This document shows, piece after piece, positions 1-11,738 of a stretch of DNA of 64,000 nt. The notes under the pieces were generated by a model. It was given only the letters and a program-made list of their open reading frames with translations. It ran no database searches and was not told the DNA's origin. The stretch comes from Citrus sinensis (lineage: Eukaryota > Streptophyta > Magnoliopsida > Sapindales > Rutaceae): positions 1,488,001 through 1,552,000 of the forward strand of contig NC_068562.1 of NCBI RefSeq assembly GCF_022201045.2, given 5' to 3'. How positions within the stretch are numbered: position 1 is the first letter of the stretch; every line of letters begins with the position of its first letter. A program made the position numbers and the translations under genes.

Positions 1-1291
1 GTTCGTGGGGCAACAAATGAGGATATTGGGGTTGTAATTAAGCGTGTAGTGTTCCAATTGCATCCCAGTTTTAATAACCCTACAAGAGTCGTTGAATCAC
101 CTCCATTTGAGTTACAAGAATGTGGGTGGGGGGAATTTGAAATTGCTATCTCGCTTTTCTTCCACAGTGACGTTTGTGACAAGCCGCTGGATTTGTGAGT
201 AGTTTTTGCTTTGCGTTACTTTGTTGGTTTATCTGATAAGTTATGTTCTTTACTGATATATTGATTCGTTCTTTTCAGGTACCACCATCTGAAGCTATAT
301 CCAGAAGCTGAATCTGGTCCGAAGTCAACCAAAAAGCCTGTTGTCATGGAATCCTATAATGAGATTGTTTTTCCTGAGCCTGCTGAGGGTTTCTTTGCTC
401 GTGTGCTGAATCATCCTGCTGTTGTTGTGCCGCGGCTGCCTGCTGGATTTGTCCTGCCCACCCCAGGTAAAGCTTCTTGCCTTTTTCTTTTTGGGGTTTG
501 GGTTGGGGTGGGGGGGGTTGCAAATTTTTGCTTGTTAAGAAATCCATGTGGTTATCATTAGTGTTTGAACTTCTGCAGTGCCAATTGATAGCGTGCATGA
601 GAAGGGGAGAGGTGATACCAAGAATCATCCTCTCAGTCACTGGTTTATGAATTTCTCAGAGGCAGATGAACTTTTGAAAATTGCATCAGCTCGCCAGCAG
701 GTTAGAATCTTTTTTTGTTGATTTGATTAGCTAATTAACTGGGTTAAATTGTTTAGAAGAGTTCGTGATACATATAGTTGTAGTTATATTACTAATTGCT
801 ATCGAGTTTGCTATTTTGCTTACCAAGTAGTTTGGGAATAGTATCAACCATTACCTCTTACCACCATCTATGGCTACAGCCAATTCTTATAATGGCGATT
901 AGTTGAAGGTGGTCATTATAACTTGTTTTCGTTCCATGTCTGACTGTCCTGTATCATCTGGGATACAAATTATAAGTTCTTCCACAACCTTTCACATGGT
1001 AATGAGTATGACTGTTTTAGAGAGGCCATTTCTAATTACATAAACCATTGGCCCCACTTTACTGATACTTTCTGGCACTTCTGCTTTTAATTACATGAAC
1101 TATTGGCTCCACCTTTGTGGTACTTTCTGGCACATCTGCTTTAGTTTTGGAAACCTGGAATTTTATTTTATCTGATTGCTTATGCAAATTGCTAGGTGCA
1201 AGCGCATATTATTAAGCTGAGAAGAGAACTGAATATGATGAACGGGCTGCCGCCACCACCAAATCCTGCATCTGGGCATGATTATGCATGA
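1..1291 (+). CDS. TAF14: YEATS-domain chromatin/transcription factor, TAF14/GAS41 (YAF9) type, 5' end missing
   Basis: Four exons are visible: 1-194, 279-466, 579-700 and 1196-1291, joining to 199 codons plus TGA. All introns are GT-AG and keep frame. The gene runs off the left edge, so the start and the first strands of the YEATS fold are missing. The visible part opens with [10 protein letters not shown], then the YEATS core with [17 protein letters not shown] and YHHLKLYPE, followed by [10 protein letters not shown]. The C-terminus has [12 protein letters not shown] and a short helix that may form a coiled coil. In this family the YEATS domain reads acylated histone lysines, and the protein serves in SWR1 and NuA4 type complexes in the nucleus. 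Plants have two paralogues (YAF9A/GAS41 and YAF9B/TAF14). I favour TAF14 only because of the neighbouring gene order, so the paralogue call is inference while the family call is firm. Confidence 0.93.
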
Positions 1292-1608
1292 TCATGGTAG
1301 AATATGTTTGGGTTTTGTTAGCAAGTGTAAATTGTGGAAGATTGGTGATGTTAGGTGTAAACAAGTAGATTAATCCTAGTTCAAATGAGCTTTTTAGGTT
1401 TATCTTATTGTATTATAAATGTATATTTTCTGTAAGAGGCAAGTGACTCAAGTATAGCAGTGTAACAACAATGAATTATTGTGAAGTAGTTTGCTAACTC
1501 CCGCCGGGGGGCGGGGGGTGGGGACTATGGATTTTGTATTTGGTCTGATTGTGTAAATTTAAAGAAAGCTTGAGGCGAGGCAGTTAGTTGATTTTTTTGT
1601 CTGTTTCG

Positions 1609-1640
<32 letters not shown>

Positions 1641-1866
1641 ATGCTATTGTTTGATGTTGCAGCTGCTAGTTGCTTGGTTATGCACTTTTGTCCTAGTTCA
1701 TGTTTTCTGAAGTTGATTGAAAGTGCAACATTGCTTAGATTTTGTTATGGGACGCCAACTTGCTTATGCTAAATTCCTTTTATAGTTAGTGCTTGTTTGT
1801 TATGGCTTATCTAATGGCTATAAGTACTTATCCCATAAGCTCTTTTTGAAATTTTTGTTGTTGATT

Positions 1867-2495
1867 AGGCTCCATTTGGTATAACATTTGAAATAGAGCT
1901 CATTTAAGTAGATCTTGTGTTAGTAGAACTTTTACCAAAATGATTTTAGTTATTTAGTTGTCAATAAGAACTTTTATTAAAAACGATAAAATTATTTTAA
2001 TAGAAAAGTTTTTTAAAGTTATGTCATGAAAAAGATGAAATAAAATTGTTAAATATGTATAGATTGATTGTTTGTGGAGATAAAAGAACTTATTTAATCG
2101 TTAAAGTTTTACTTAACAGATAACTAAACAACCAAAAAATATATATTAAAAATAGCTTATGAGATTGAATAAGTAAACATGCACTTAGTTGTTCCTTGAG
2201 TAAAGTTTTTGGGGTTTAAATAAATTATTTTATCTCTATTAATAAAATTTTAAATTTTGTACTTTTGGGAGTAGAGGTTTGAGAATTTTTTTTTTTAAGT
2301 TTAACTATTTAAGACGTCTGTTATTTATTTTACATTGTTATTTCATTCTTTTTATAACATAATTTTAAGAATTATTTATTAAAATAATTTTACAATGTGT
2401 AATAAAAACTCTCGTTGTAACCAAACGATTAAAATTTTTTGGTAAAAATTTTATTCAAATAAATTATGTTTGAAAAGTTCTTTCAAACGGAGCCT
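1867..2495. mobile_element. Candidate non-autonomous inverted-repeat element (MITE)
   Basis: The left end reads AGGCTCCATTTGGTATAAC. The right end, read on the other strand, starts AGGCTCCGTTTGAAAGAAC. This gives about 20 bp of imperfect terminal inverted repeat around an AT-rich core with no coding capacity. I could not identify a convincing target-site duplication, so the superfamily is open. Confidence 0.45.
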
Positions 2496-3269
2496 CAACA
2501 TTTCTTTCACGCATATACTTCTTTATTCTTCAACTTGTGTGATCTTTATATGTGTTCATTCTCCTGTTGGTTTTTATTTATCTAGGACAAGTCTTAGGAG
2601 TAGGACTTGTGTTGTCTTTATTTAATCCTACAAATAACTTTCATTTAAATTATGTATAGGTTGATTGCCACCAAAGGGATAGTATGCATAATAACAGACC
2701 TGTCTTGCTAGAATTGACTTACAATAAGAGATGTTCTTGAAACAATTAAGACAAAAGTTGATTGAATGGTTAAATCTGTTTTGACGACACAAGTAACATG
2801 GGCTTCACATGTTCATAATCGTGCAACGGTCGCCATCTACCGGCCCATTATAACGGACCCGTTATTATGGTCCTGAGAGAAAAAGACGAAGAGATTAAAC
2901 AAGGGAAATCGTTGTTAGCTTTGCCTCTTGATTGACAACGATTGGCTATCCTCTCGCTTTATCTTTCACACGCCTACTTATTGTTCAGTCCCAGAACATG
3001 GGCAACCGCCATTGCCCATAGTCTTTCCTATACTCTCTATCTGCACAAACGTGGTATCCATGTCCAAGAATTTTGATTGAGTTGGGTTTTTGGTAGCAAG
3101 TGATAATCAAGATTCTTACCCTCGGAGACTCATAGTTGCCCTTGAAAGTATCGAAGATTGAAGGTTAATTTTATCAAGCCATAAAGAAAAATAAAAAGGT
3201 AAAAGTTGAACCTTTTGAAAAATAATAATAAAAACAAAAATCAAATTAAGGATGTTGATTAAAGATACG

Positions 3270-3544
3270 CAGGGTGCGTTTGGAATTGAGGTTGGACAAT
3301 TTTAGTTTTTTTAAATTACAGTATTGAAATGTTTGGTAAACACTATCTACTGTAGCTTGAAAATTATGTTGATTTGATTTTTTTTACTTATATAATAAAA
3401 AAATTATTATATGTTTAATAATTTTGTTAAAATTATTATTTAAAATTAATATTTACTGTATATTATTAATTTATATTTAATAATTATAATTTTTTTTACA
3501 GCAGCTGTAATTTAAAAAATACAATACTTCAATCCTAAATAAGA
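3270..3544. mobile_element. Candidate short MITE
   Basis: Imperfect terminal inverted repeats: the left end contains GGTGCGTTTGGAATTGAGG and the right end, on the opposite strand, GGTCTTATTTAGGATTGAAG. Both continue into a stretch with AAATTACAG. The core is AT-rich and non-coding. The target duplication is unclear. Confidence 0.4.
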
Positions 3545-3835
3545 CCGCAATAAACTGAAAATATCGGAGGTATCCAAAAACACAGTAATATGAAAATATG
3601 GGTCTAGAAGATATATTGAATGACCTCGGGGGGCATTCGGCTTAAAAGTGAGAAAAGAATGACGCTACTTGCGGGCCCAATTAGTTTGTGCTTACTTCTC
3701 TTTTCTCTCTCATAATCTCTGGATTATTTAGCTTTCTGGATTAGGTTTTGATTTGGCCCACTGGGCCAGTCATCATGAAAAGAGCTTTAGACTCTTCATC
3801 CACGCGTCCTAAAACGTAATTAAAAGAATAATAAT

Positions 3836-4852
3836 AGGAAAATTTACAACCGTCCACCTGTTTATTTTGACTTTTTTAAAAACATATAAACACTTTTTTT
3901 TTTCAGCGCGTCACCTGAAGTTTACTTTTTATTGCATTCTTCAACTTCCGTCTAATTTCCATTAGCGAATTTAACAGAATGACTTTTTTACCCCTCAAAA
4001 TTATAATTTAACCCAAAATAAATAGAAATTGGAGATAAATTGGATGGATTTAATTTTTTTCCAAGGTGGATGCTAGAAATTAGAGGAAAATAATGTTTGT
4101 TGCTTGCTAAATTTAGAAAATTTGTATTTATTTTTTTGGAGGAAAATAGTGTTTGTTGCTTGCTAGATTAGAAAATTTGTATTTATTTTTTTGAAAGAGA
4201 AAAAATAAATACAAATTTTCTAAATTTGTATAGCCTCTGCTGTCATCCATGACCGTGAGGAGCCTTTGGATCAAACTTGGCTGTAAATCGTACGGATTTT
4301 ATTTGGATTAGACTTCAGGGGGCCTAGCCTAGCTTATATCTCATCGAAATAACCACAAAATATTGTTTTATTCTCAGCCTGTGATTCCATAATTCAAACG
4401 TAACTTTTCTTCAAAAATTAAAAAAAATCTGAAAAAATGTTACTTTCCATAATTTTATTATAATTTAAAAGAAGTTGTTAGAGTTATTATAGAAAATTTC
4501 CACTTGTTCTACACTTAAATATCTAGAAAAAAATCAATCCAAAAATAGATAAGGAGAGAAATAGTTTTTACGATAGAGACAGATTATTGATCAATGAACA
4601 AATTGTATTGTTGTGTTCTTAAAAAATTAAATCCATCCAATTTATCTTTAATTTCTATTTATTTTGGGTTAAATTGTAATTTTGAGGGGTAAAAAGGTCA
4701 TTTTGTTAACATTCCGTTAAATCTATTAACGGAAATTAGACGGAAGTGGACGAATGTAACAAAAAGTAAACTTCAGGTGGCGCGCTGAAAAAAATGTGTT
4801 TATGTATTTTTGAAAAAGGTAAAATAAACAGGTGGATCATTGTAAATTTCCT
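3836..4852. mobile_element. Long-TIR non-autonomous DNA transposon, 1.0 kb
   Basis: Terminal inverted repeats of roughly 215-230 bp (3836 to about 4065, and about 4625 to 4852) start AGGAAAATTTACAA and AGGAAATTTACAA and share long blocks, for example CAGGTGG, GAAGTTTACTTTTT and ACGGAA on the inverted arms. An 8-bp direct repeat ATAATAAT flanks both ends (3828-3835 and 4853-4860), though this is low-complexity sequence. The core at 4085-4230 holds a tandemly duplicated block of about 60 bp plus a partial inverted copy of it, and no transposase. Very long TIRs suggest a Mutator-like element, but an 8-bp duplication would also fit hAT. A diverged relative sits at about 59.1-59.9 kb. Confidence 0.75.
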
Positions 4853-5671
4853 ATAATAATGAAGACGTGTGCCCTAAGGTTGCTGGAATTTGAACTTGAA
4901 ATACACTTTCGGCTTTTCATTAAACATATTTATGAGACTATAGGTTTGTCTTGCCTCACATTGACCTTGTTCATCACGGAGAATATGTTACAGAGTTTCC
5001 ATAATAAATGCTTTCACTGAAAGAGCTTTTAACAAAAGTCTCTTGGTTTAGCTTTACGAATAGACACTTACAAGCAACTATTACAAAAAAAGAAAGACTT
5101 TGCAGAAGAAAAAGTTAAAACGACTCTCAAAGTATGTTTGCAAATAATTTTTTTTTTTCAATTACATTGCACCTTAATCCCACCTCATTCTCGGATTAAA
5201 TCTATCCCCCTAAACTTGAATTTGAGGCCTGTTGTTTCCACTGCACGAGTTAAGTCAATAGACTATGACTATGCATGAAATTCTTAATTAAATAGAAACA
5301 CGCAATTGCAAATATACAGTCGGACAGATTAATATAAGCCGAAAAGGGAAAGATGAATAAATAAAATGATAATGTAAGAGGAGGGAGGCAAGGAAGAAAG
5401 TGAAATACTCAGAAACGTGCAAGCTTATGGTAACAGGTTTCTGTTCCCCTAAAAAGGCACAGCGATTCGGTGGGCCTAATGCCTGTTGGCTAGTTGACCA
5501 GATGGCTAATTGCTAACCGGAAGAAGGGCTCGTAACTCATTTAAGACAGCGTAAGTTAAGCCCAGCTAAGTCTAGAAGATAAGCCAGAACGACGAAGCGT
5601 ATAATTACACTAGTAGTACGAGACAAAAGTTTGGCCTTGGTCGCTAACTCGTATGACGCTATGGGTCGATT

Positions 5672-6572
5672 TGGTACAGTTTTTTTTTTTTGTTTTTAGT
5701 AGAGTTTTAAAAATAGAGTTTTCGATAAAAAAAAAAAAAATTGTTTGGATATTTGGTTGCTAATTAAAGAAGTTTTTTTTGAGCCACTAAATTGTTTGGT
5801 TCCATAATATTAAAAGTGTTTTTGTAAAGTCAAATTATCGAAAAGAATAACCAAAAGAATTTATTTTAAATAATAAATTTAGATAAATCACGATATTTAT
5901 TATTTAATATACTCACTTTACACAAAGATTTAAAATAAACTTCAATTAAATTTTAAATAAATCTCATAATTCAAACATGCAGTAATAAACTTTATCAATA
6001 TGCACCAAACCTATCAACTAAAAAGTTTAAAATAAACTTCAAAAATCAAAACAAAATCTTGCAAAATGAATAAACAACAAACAAATACAATAAATAATTC
6101 ACATAATACATATACTAATTTGTGTGGACCACATGACCATATGAATATATTAAACAATAGTAAAATAAGTGAATAAAGTGAAAAGGTAGTTGAAAAATGG
6201 CTGTAAAGTGAAGAGAATAAATAATTTATTTGATAAAAGAAAGTATTAGAGACAAATCGTGATTGTTACTGCTTGATAAAATATGGCGCCAAGTGGAGAG
6301 ATTTTTATTGTATATACAATAGGGTTTTTTGAAATTAGTGAAATATTGTTAGAGTTTTTTTTCGAGATTCTATATGTTTTCAAAAATCTCAAAAAGCTCT
6401 ATTTGGAGAAGCCTAAATTTTGAGCTTCTTCAAGTATAAGCAAAATGGTTTTTTTAAATCCAAAAACTCTATTACAAATGAAACCAAACAACGTAATATT
6501 TTTTCAAGAGAGTTTTTGGGTTAAAAAAAGCTCTTTTGGATAATAGAAAAGCCCAACCAAACATACACTATA
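5672..6572. mobile_element. Candidate non-autonomous hAT-like element, ends uncertain
   Basis: Both ends carry inward-facing relatives of a TATGTTTGGTT-type terminus followed by runs such as AGAGTTTTT and AAAAGAGCTTTTT, around an AT-rich non-coding core. The boundary positions are approximate. No clean 8-bp duplication was found: the flanks share only CGTA at the same place. Confidence 0.35.
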
Positions 6573-7311
6573 CGTAATTGTGCACGCGGTTCATGAAATT
6601 TAAAAAAAAAGAAAAAAATGTAATATCATAATTATAATTCTCTATATAAATTAATGTGGTAGGAGCTTGGTTATTGATTATGTAATAATATGTATGAGAC
6701 CCTATTCCTCTTTCTGATTTGCCCTAGTCTTTATTAGGCTCGCTTGTGTAAACTGTAAAATATATATAATATCATTAGTTGAATGAAATTATAAAATAAT
6801 AAAAATAAACTATATAGATTATATAATATTTTTATTTAACAAATTATATTATATCACGTGAATTTATTAAAAAGATCATTATTAAAAGACTAGAAATTCA
6901 GATAAATTGGTGCAGCCTAAACAAAAAATATCTTTAAATTTTAAAAGACCAGAATTCTTCCACAATGTCTGATTTGAAAACAGGCATTGCCATTATCCAA
7001 TAATTACTAAACTTTCATCCCATCAGATAATGTTTTATAGTCAATCACGTGACTTCCACACAGTATTTTAATGTTAATTTCCCAATCCTAATATTTCTTA
7101 CAATAACACGTGAGTCTTGAGCATAGCTTACTCTGTAAAATTATAATTAGCAGTGAGTGTTTAAATGATTTTTCTTTTTTCATTTCTTTAGAGAACAAAG
7201 AATAATCGTTGAAAGAGTGTACCACTGCCAGCGAAGTTGAAAACTCAAGCTCTGGCACATGAGCTTTTGGCTTTTGCTACATACGGACACGAATAACAAG
7301 GAGAAAATGAC

Positions 7312-7530
7312 AATTCTTGAGAGAAAGACACGAGCAATAACAGAAAATTGGAATATATGCTCAGTTCCGAATTTTCCCAGTCTCCGAATAATAGATACCA
7401 AAGCAATAAACCTTTGAGGGGGAAATACTTGCGACTATATACGGAGCCCCATGTTCCTGAGAGAAGGACACTAGTAATTATAGAAACTGGAATACATCAT
7501 GCCCAGTTCCGAATTTTTCCAGCCTTATAA
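7312..7530. repeat. Diverged direct duplication upstream of the SAUR gene
   Basis: A block of about 80 bp at 7312-7390 recurs at about 7451-7530, offset by roughly 139 bp. Shared strings include CTGAGAGAA or TTGAGAGAA, GACAC, and CAGTTCCGAATTTT. Identity by eye is about 75-80 percent. The small open frames on both strands here come from the duplication and resemble no protein I know. Confidence 0.7.
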
Positions 7531-7746
7531 TATATAATTAGAATTGGATTCGTGAAGACGAAACTGCATAAAACATGAGAGGGAAAGACAGACTAGGGCC
7601 GATTAAATGGACCCCAATTGTCCTTGAACAAGCCAACCAAGTAGGGCAAGCGGCAAGCCCCATTTGAGTTCAAAAGCACCATTTGATCTGTGCACTGTCC
7701 CCACATCCCACATGTTCCTTGTTCCAATTCACACTCAAATCTCTCC

Positions 7747-7753
7747 ATAAATA
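7747..7753 (+). promoter_or_regulatory. TATA-like box of the SAUR gene
   Basis: ATAAATA lies 134 bases upstream of the start codon, a plausible distance given a leader of about 100 bases. No other good TATA motif lies closer to the ATG. Confidence 0.45.
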
Positions 7754-7886
7754 CGCCCCTCTAATCCTTCAATCCTTCCCTAACATCATCTCTCTAGCTA
7801 GTTTTAAATTCAGTAATTGCTCTTCGTGATCCCCCACCACTATTACAATCAAAGCAAAGTTACCTACTACAAATATAATTAACCCA

Positions 7887-8165
7887 ATGGCTATCCAAGA
7901 AATTTTCAAACAATGCTCAAGCTTTGGGAAGAAATGCAGCTGTGATCAAGATGGCCATCCAAATGATGTGCCAAAAGGCCATTGCGTAGTGTATGTTGGA
8001 GAGAATCGAAGCAGATACATCATTCCAATAACATGGTTGAATCACCCAAAGTTCAAGAATTTACTTGAAAAAGCAGCAGAGGAATATGGGTACAAGCATG
8101 ATCTGGGTATCATCCTTCCTTGTGATGAACGTGCTTTCCGGCAGTTAACATCTTGGCTCATATGA
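7887..8165 (+). CDS. SAUR: SAUR family auxin-responsive protein
   Basis: An intronless 92-codon gene, the usual size for small auxin-up RNAs. The central SAUR domain is clear: VPKGHCVVYVGE, then RYIIPITWLNHPKF, LLEKAAEEYGY and ILPCDERAF. SAUR proteins inhibit PP2C-D phosphatases, which keeps plasma-membrane proton pumps active and promotes acid growth. That is family knowledge and has not been tested for this copy. The start is the first ATG of the frame and gives the expected short N-terminus. It stands alone, unlike most SAUR genes, which come in tandem clusters. In Arabidopsis a SAUR lies next to TAF14 and RPL8, as here. Which SAUR clade it belongs to is not resolved. Confidence 0.95.
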   Translation: MAIQEIFKQCSSFGKKCSCDQDGHPNDVPKGHCVVYVGENRSRYIIPITWLNHPKFKNLLEKAAEEYGYKHDLGIILPCDERAFRQLTSWLI

Positions 8166-8283
8166 AGTGAATACTTCTAGGGATATAATTATAACCACAA
8201 GGATAAGCTAATTACTAAGCCACGTTTTGTATCGAATAACAAAGAGAAAGCTGCATCGGTTCAGCTGATATATATGCTGATCT

Positions 8284-8301
8284 CGTGTGTGTGTGTGTGT
8301 A
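8284..8301. repeat. GT microsatellite in the SAUR 3' region
   Basis: An uninterrupted GT dinucleotide run about 120 bases after the SAUR stop codon. Confidence 0.8.
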
Positions 8302-11210
8302 TAAATATTCTTCTAGTCCGCCCGGTGGTTTTGACTATGACTACATTAATTAGCATATATATAATGTATCTATATGAAGTTTTCATCAAGTGTTCTTCTT
8401 GAGAAAGCTTAGACTAATGACAGAAATTAATGGGGTTACTCCCTATTTTATTTTAAATCTTTCTCATTAATGATGGCTATAAGTGCAAATATTATATTCC
8501 TTGACTTTGAATGCTCAAGAAATTAAGTTACATCTTAATGTTAATTGAAATTTAACCATGTATTGTCATAAACACACACTTGGCAGAAATAAAAAAATGA
8601 TCAACACAGCTAATATCATAAACAACTTCTTCTTTATCTATTGAGCAATGATATGCACCCTCCCTCCACCCCACTAATAAAAGCTAAAAGTTTTAATAAT
8701 TTAAGTTACACTTAAAAAATCTGAATCAATGTCAAAGGGACTCCTAATATTTGCATAAGTGAGCTTTGGGTGGAGCTGTTGGGGTGAGTATGATTTATCT
8801 TTTTATTAGGACTCATCACTTTGTTTGTCATGTGTGTTTGTCGAACAAAAATAGGTTTGCAATAGTGAAACATGTAGAGACCTAACTGGCCAACTGTTTT
8901 AGTGATAAACCATTTACAAGAAGAGGAACCTAAAAAAAAAAAAAAGCAGCAAAAGATACTGATATCTTGGGGCGCATTGTTAGGCTTTCTACATTCTAAT
9001 CATCAATTTTAGTTTTTTTTGTTCCTCGATATGCATGCAGATTAATTTTTCATCAACTGCGAAAAGATATGCAAACAGAGGAAATCTTCGGGAAACTCTC
9101 TGTTTATTTTAACTGAAATTTCTGTTTTTTCGGTTTCACCTGGCTTATGTTTGTCCAGAAGAAACAGCCCTGCACCGGTGAGACCAGTAAAGAGAGAGAT
9201 TTCTTTTTACTAATAAGACGTCTAAAAGCTATGTTATAACAATTTTTTGCTCCAGTATTGTGGGCTTAATTACTTTTAAGTGAAAGAGGGTAAAAGAAAA
9301 AGATACTGAGAAAGATGGTGACAGTTCAAAGTAGTGGCTTTACTGATGTAACACAACAGTGTCTTCACATTTATCTGTCAACGTACGGCAAACATGATTG
9401 CATGGCTATAGCTATAACAGTAGCTTAACCTTATGCTGTGCCCGTGCCACGAGCAAGCAAAAGCAATCAACCGTCCCGTGAAATAGTGTACGAGAGTCTC
9501 AGTAAATCAATGCACAATGTCTTCAGATTTGATTCTCTCGGGCGGATACTGTTTGAGTCAGCAACAGTTTTTCTCGGACAAACTCCTTGTGTCTGGAGAA
9601 TTGCGTTGTCACTTCACTAGAGATTTTTCTTTTTTCAAAAATTTAAAAGGACCAAATATGGAACCCTAGTTAGGTGCAAGTATATGAAACACGTCTTCAA
9701 ATTGCAGAGGAGATTCAGCAGAGGCATCATCTCAGTTTGTATTTTTTCTTTTTTTCACCGACCCACGAATTTCGAGGGCATATAGAGGCATAATTCCAAG
9801 AATACACATAAATTTATAGAACAGAGTTCAGTTCAGCTTTGATGATATTACAAAGATTGCCATTTAATTTACTCATCTTATGGATTTTGATTGCGTACAA
9901 ATTTTAGTCATCACTATTTGCGTACAGATCTTATCTATATCTGAAATGTAACGCCCCTATTTGCTACATTGGTACCTAGTGTTTCACTAGTGTGCCAAGT
10001 GTGCGTTTGAGTGATCTCTAATTATTACTTAATAGAAGAACTAAGAAAGGGACGTCAGCACATATTTCTTAATTTAGCAAGCACTTAATTAACCCAAAAA
10101 AAAAGAAAAGATAAGGCTCCAAATTAAAATGAGAAAATTGAAAGACCCAAACCGAACGACTGCTTTTTTTTTTTGGGGGGGGGGGGGGGGAAATTGATCA
10201 AATTAATTTGCAAAATCCACGCACCCATCCAAATTTTTGGTCATTTCATTGCTACGAGCTCTATCTCTATGAGCTGAATAAGGAACTTTGATTTAGAGAT
10301 TGGGTTAGTTGAAATCCCTATCACTTGCTGCGTTTTGACGTCTGATAAGATGTTGGCCCGATATTAAAGCAGCAAGCTTTAACAATATTCATTTTTTGCG
10401 AAGTTGATGCACATGCGAGTGGGGACTATACTGTCAAGCTGGTAGGGTTTTTTCTGGAAGATCTCCTCTTCTTTGTCCCCATTATTTTTAGAACCTTTTA
10501 GTCAGCGCGTATAACTTGGATGCCTAATTCAGTTAGTTCTTGCATACAAATGGTTCATGCACATTGGTTTCTATGTGTATGTGGTTTGAATCTTTTACGT
10601 ATTGAAAGAAACATATTTTGGATGAATTTTGGATGGCCTCTCAATTAGGCTTGGAAGAGTACCTACGTAATCAACAAAAAATGGCTCAATTAGTATTTCG
10701 CATTCACTTAACATATTTAATATTTTTCTCCATCGTGTAGGGTTAGGTAATAATTAGGTTCACACTCTGTGTGTCTCCTATGATTAATCATTTGATTTCT
10801 AAAATAATCCATGCTTAATTCAATTTAATGTATGGATAATCAGTTTCACCTAGGATGGTTGCCAATTCCCCCACTGATTATACTTATATAACTTACCTCC
10901 CTACTATTTTCGTAATATACAATAACCTCCTAAACACTAAAATTTTAAAGGAAAAGGAAGACGAATAGGTCATTTATTAAAATTTGATTTTAGAAATTTA
11001 AATATATATATTTATTATAAGAGACAAATGTCTAAAAAAAAGTACAAAAATCTTATTATTAATTTTTTATTAACACTGAAACTTATATTTCTTATTTTTA
11101 GTATTTAAATTTTTTATTTCAATTTACATAATTAAATATGAATAAAATCATATTTAAAAACAATGGCAATACTATAAAATTATAGTGCCAGGAGATTACT
11201 GGAAAAGGTA

Positions 11211-11738
11211 GGACTATTTGGACCCATCAATTTTCTCTCTACACTCTCTTTCTAATTAAGAATTTAATTATCTAAATAATTTTTAAAAATTTACTTAATT
11301 AACTCTTCACAAATTCTAATCAATTCATTCAGTTATATTCTTTTAGCATAAATTGATATCACAAAGTAAGAGAAATAAAACCCACTATTTAAAATTCAAC
11401 ATCAATAAATTTTTATTAGCCATGAAAGTTAACAAATATTAAGAAATTAATTTTTACCAAACACAAAAGTTAATGAATATCAAGAAAAATTTTCTTATAA
11501 ATAGAAAGTATGAAATAGAGATCATGATCTACTAAGAAAGGAAAAAAAAAATTCAAAAGAGAATGAAATTGGATGTTTGATTTACAGAATATGAGTATAG
11601 AGAGAATATATAATTGTAAGATAGAGAAAGAGATTAGTAAAAGAAGATTTTGAGATCTTCAAATTTTAAATTTTTAATAATGAATTTATTTTTTAAAAAA
11701 TGTGTGTAGAGAAGAATTTTTGTGGATTCAAATAACCC
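11211..11738. mobile_element. Candidate MITE with about 45-bp imperfect TIRs
   Basis: The left end GGACTATTTGGACCCATC continues into TTTTCTCTCTACAC. The right end, on the other strand, reads TGGGGTTATTTGAATCCAC and continues into TTCTTCTCTACAC. The interior is AT-rich and non-coding. Boundaries and target duplication are uncertain. Confidence 0.45.

Larger units (their letters stand above)
1292..7886. other. Intergenic region with several small transposon remnants
   Basis: No gene is recognisable over about 6.6 kb. The first 200 bases should be the 3' UTR of the YEATS gene. An AG dinucleotide run lies at 1614-1641. The rest is AT-rich and holds candidate inverted-repeat elements (1867-2495, 3270-3544, 3836-4852 and about 5672-6572), listed separately. 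A short open frame at 4832-5020 starts inside a transposon end and is not credible. Confidence 0.7.

Noticed and set aside
4832-5020. 62-codon frame at the end of the 3.8-kb element
   Set aside because: It starts inside the terminal inverted repeat and matches nothing.
5672-6572. Firm assignment as a hAT element
   Set aside because: Ends look related, but no 8-bp duplication could be found, so only a low-confidence candidate was kept.
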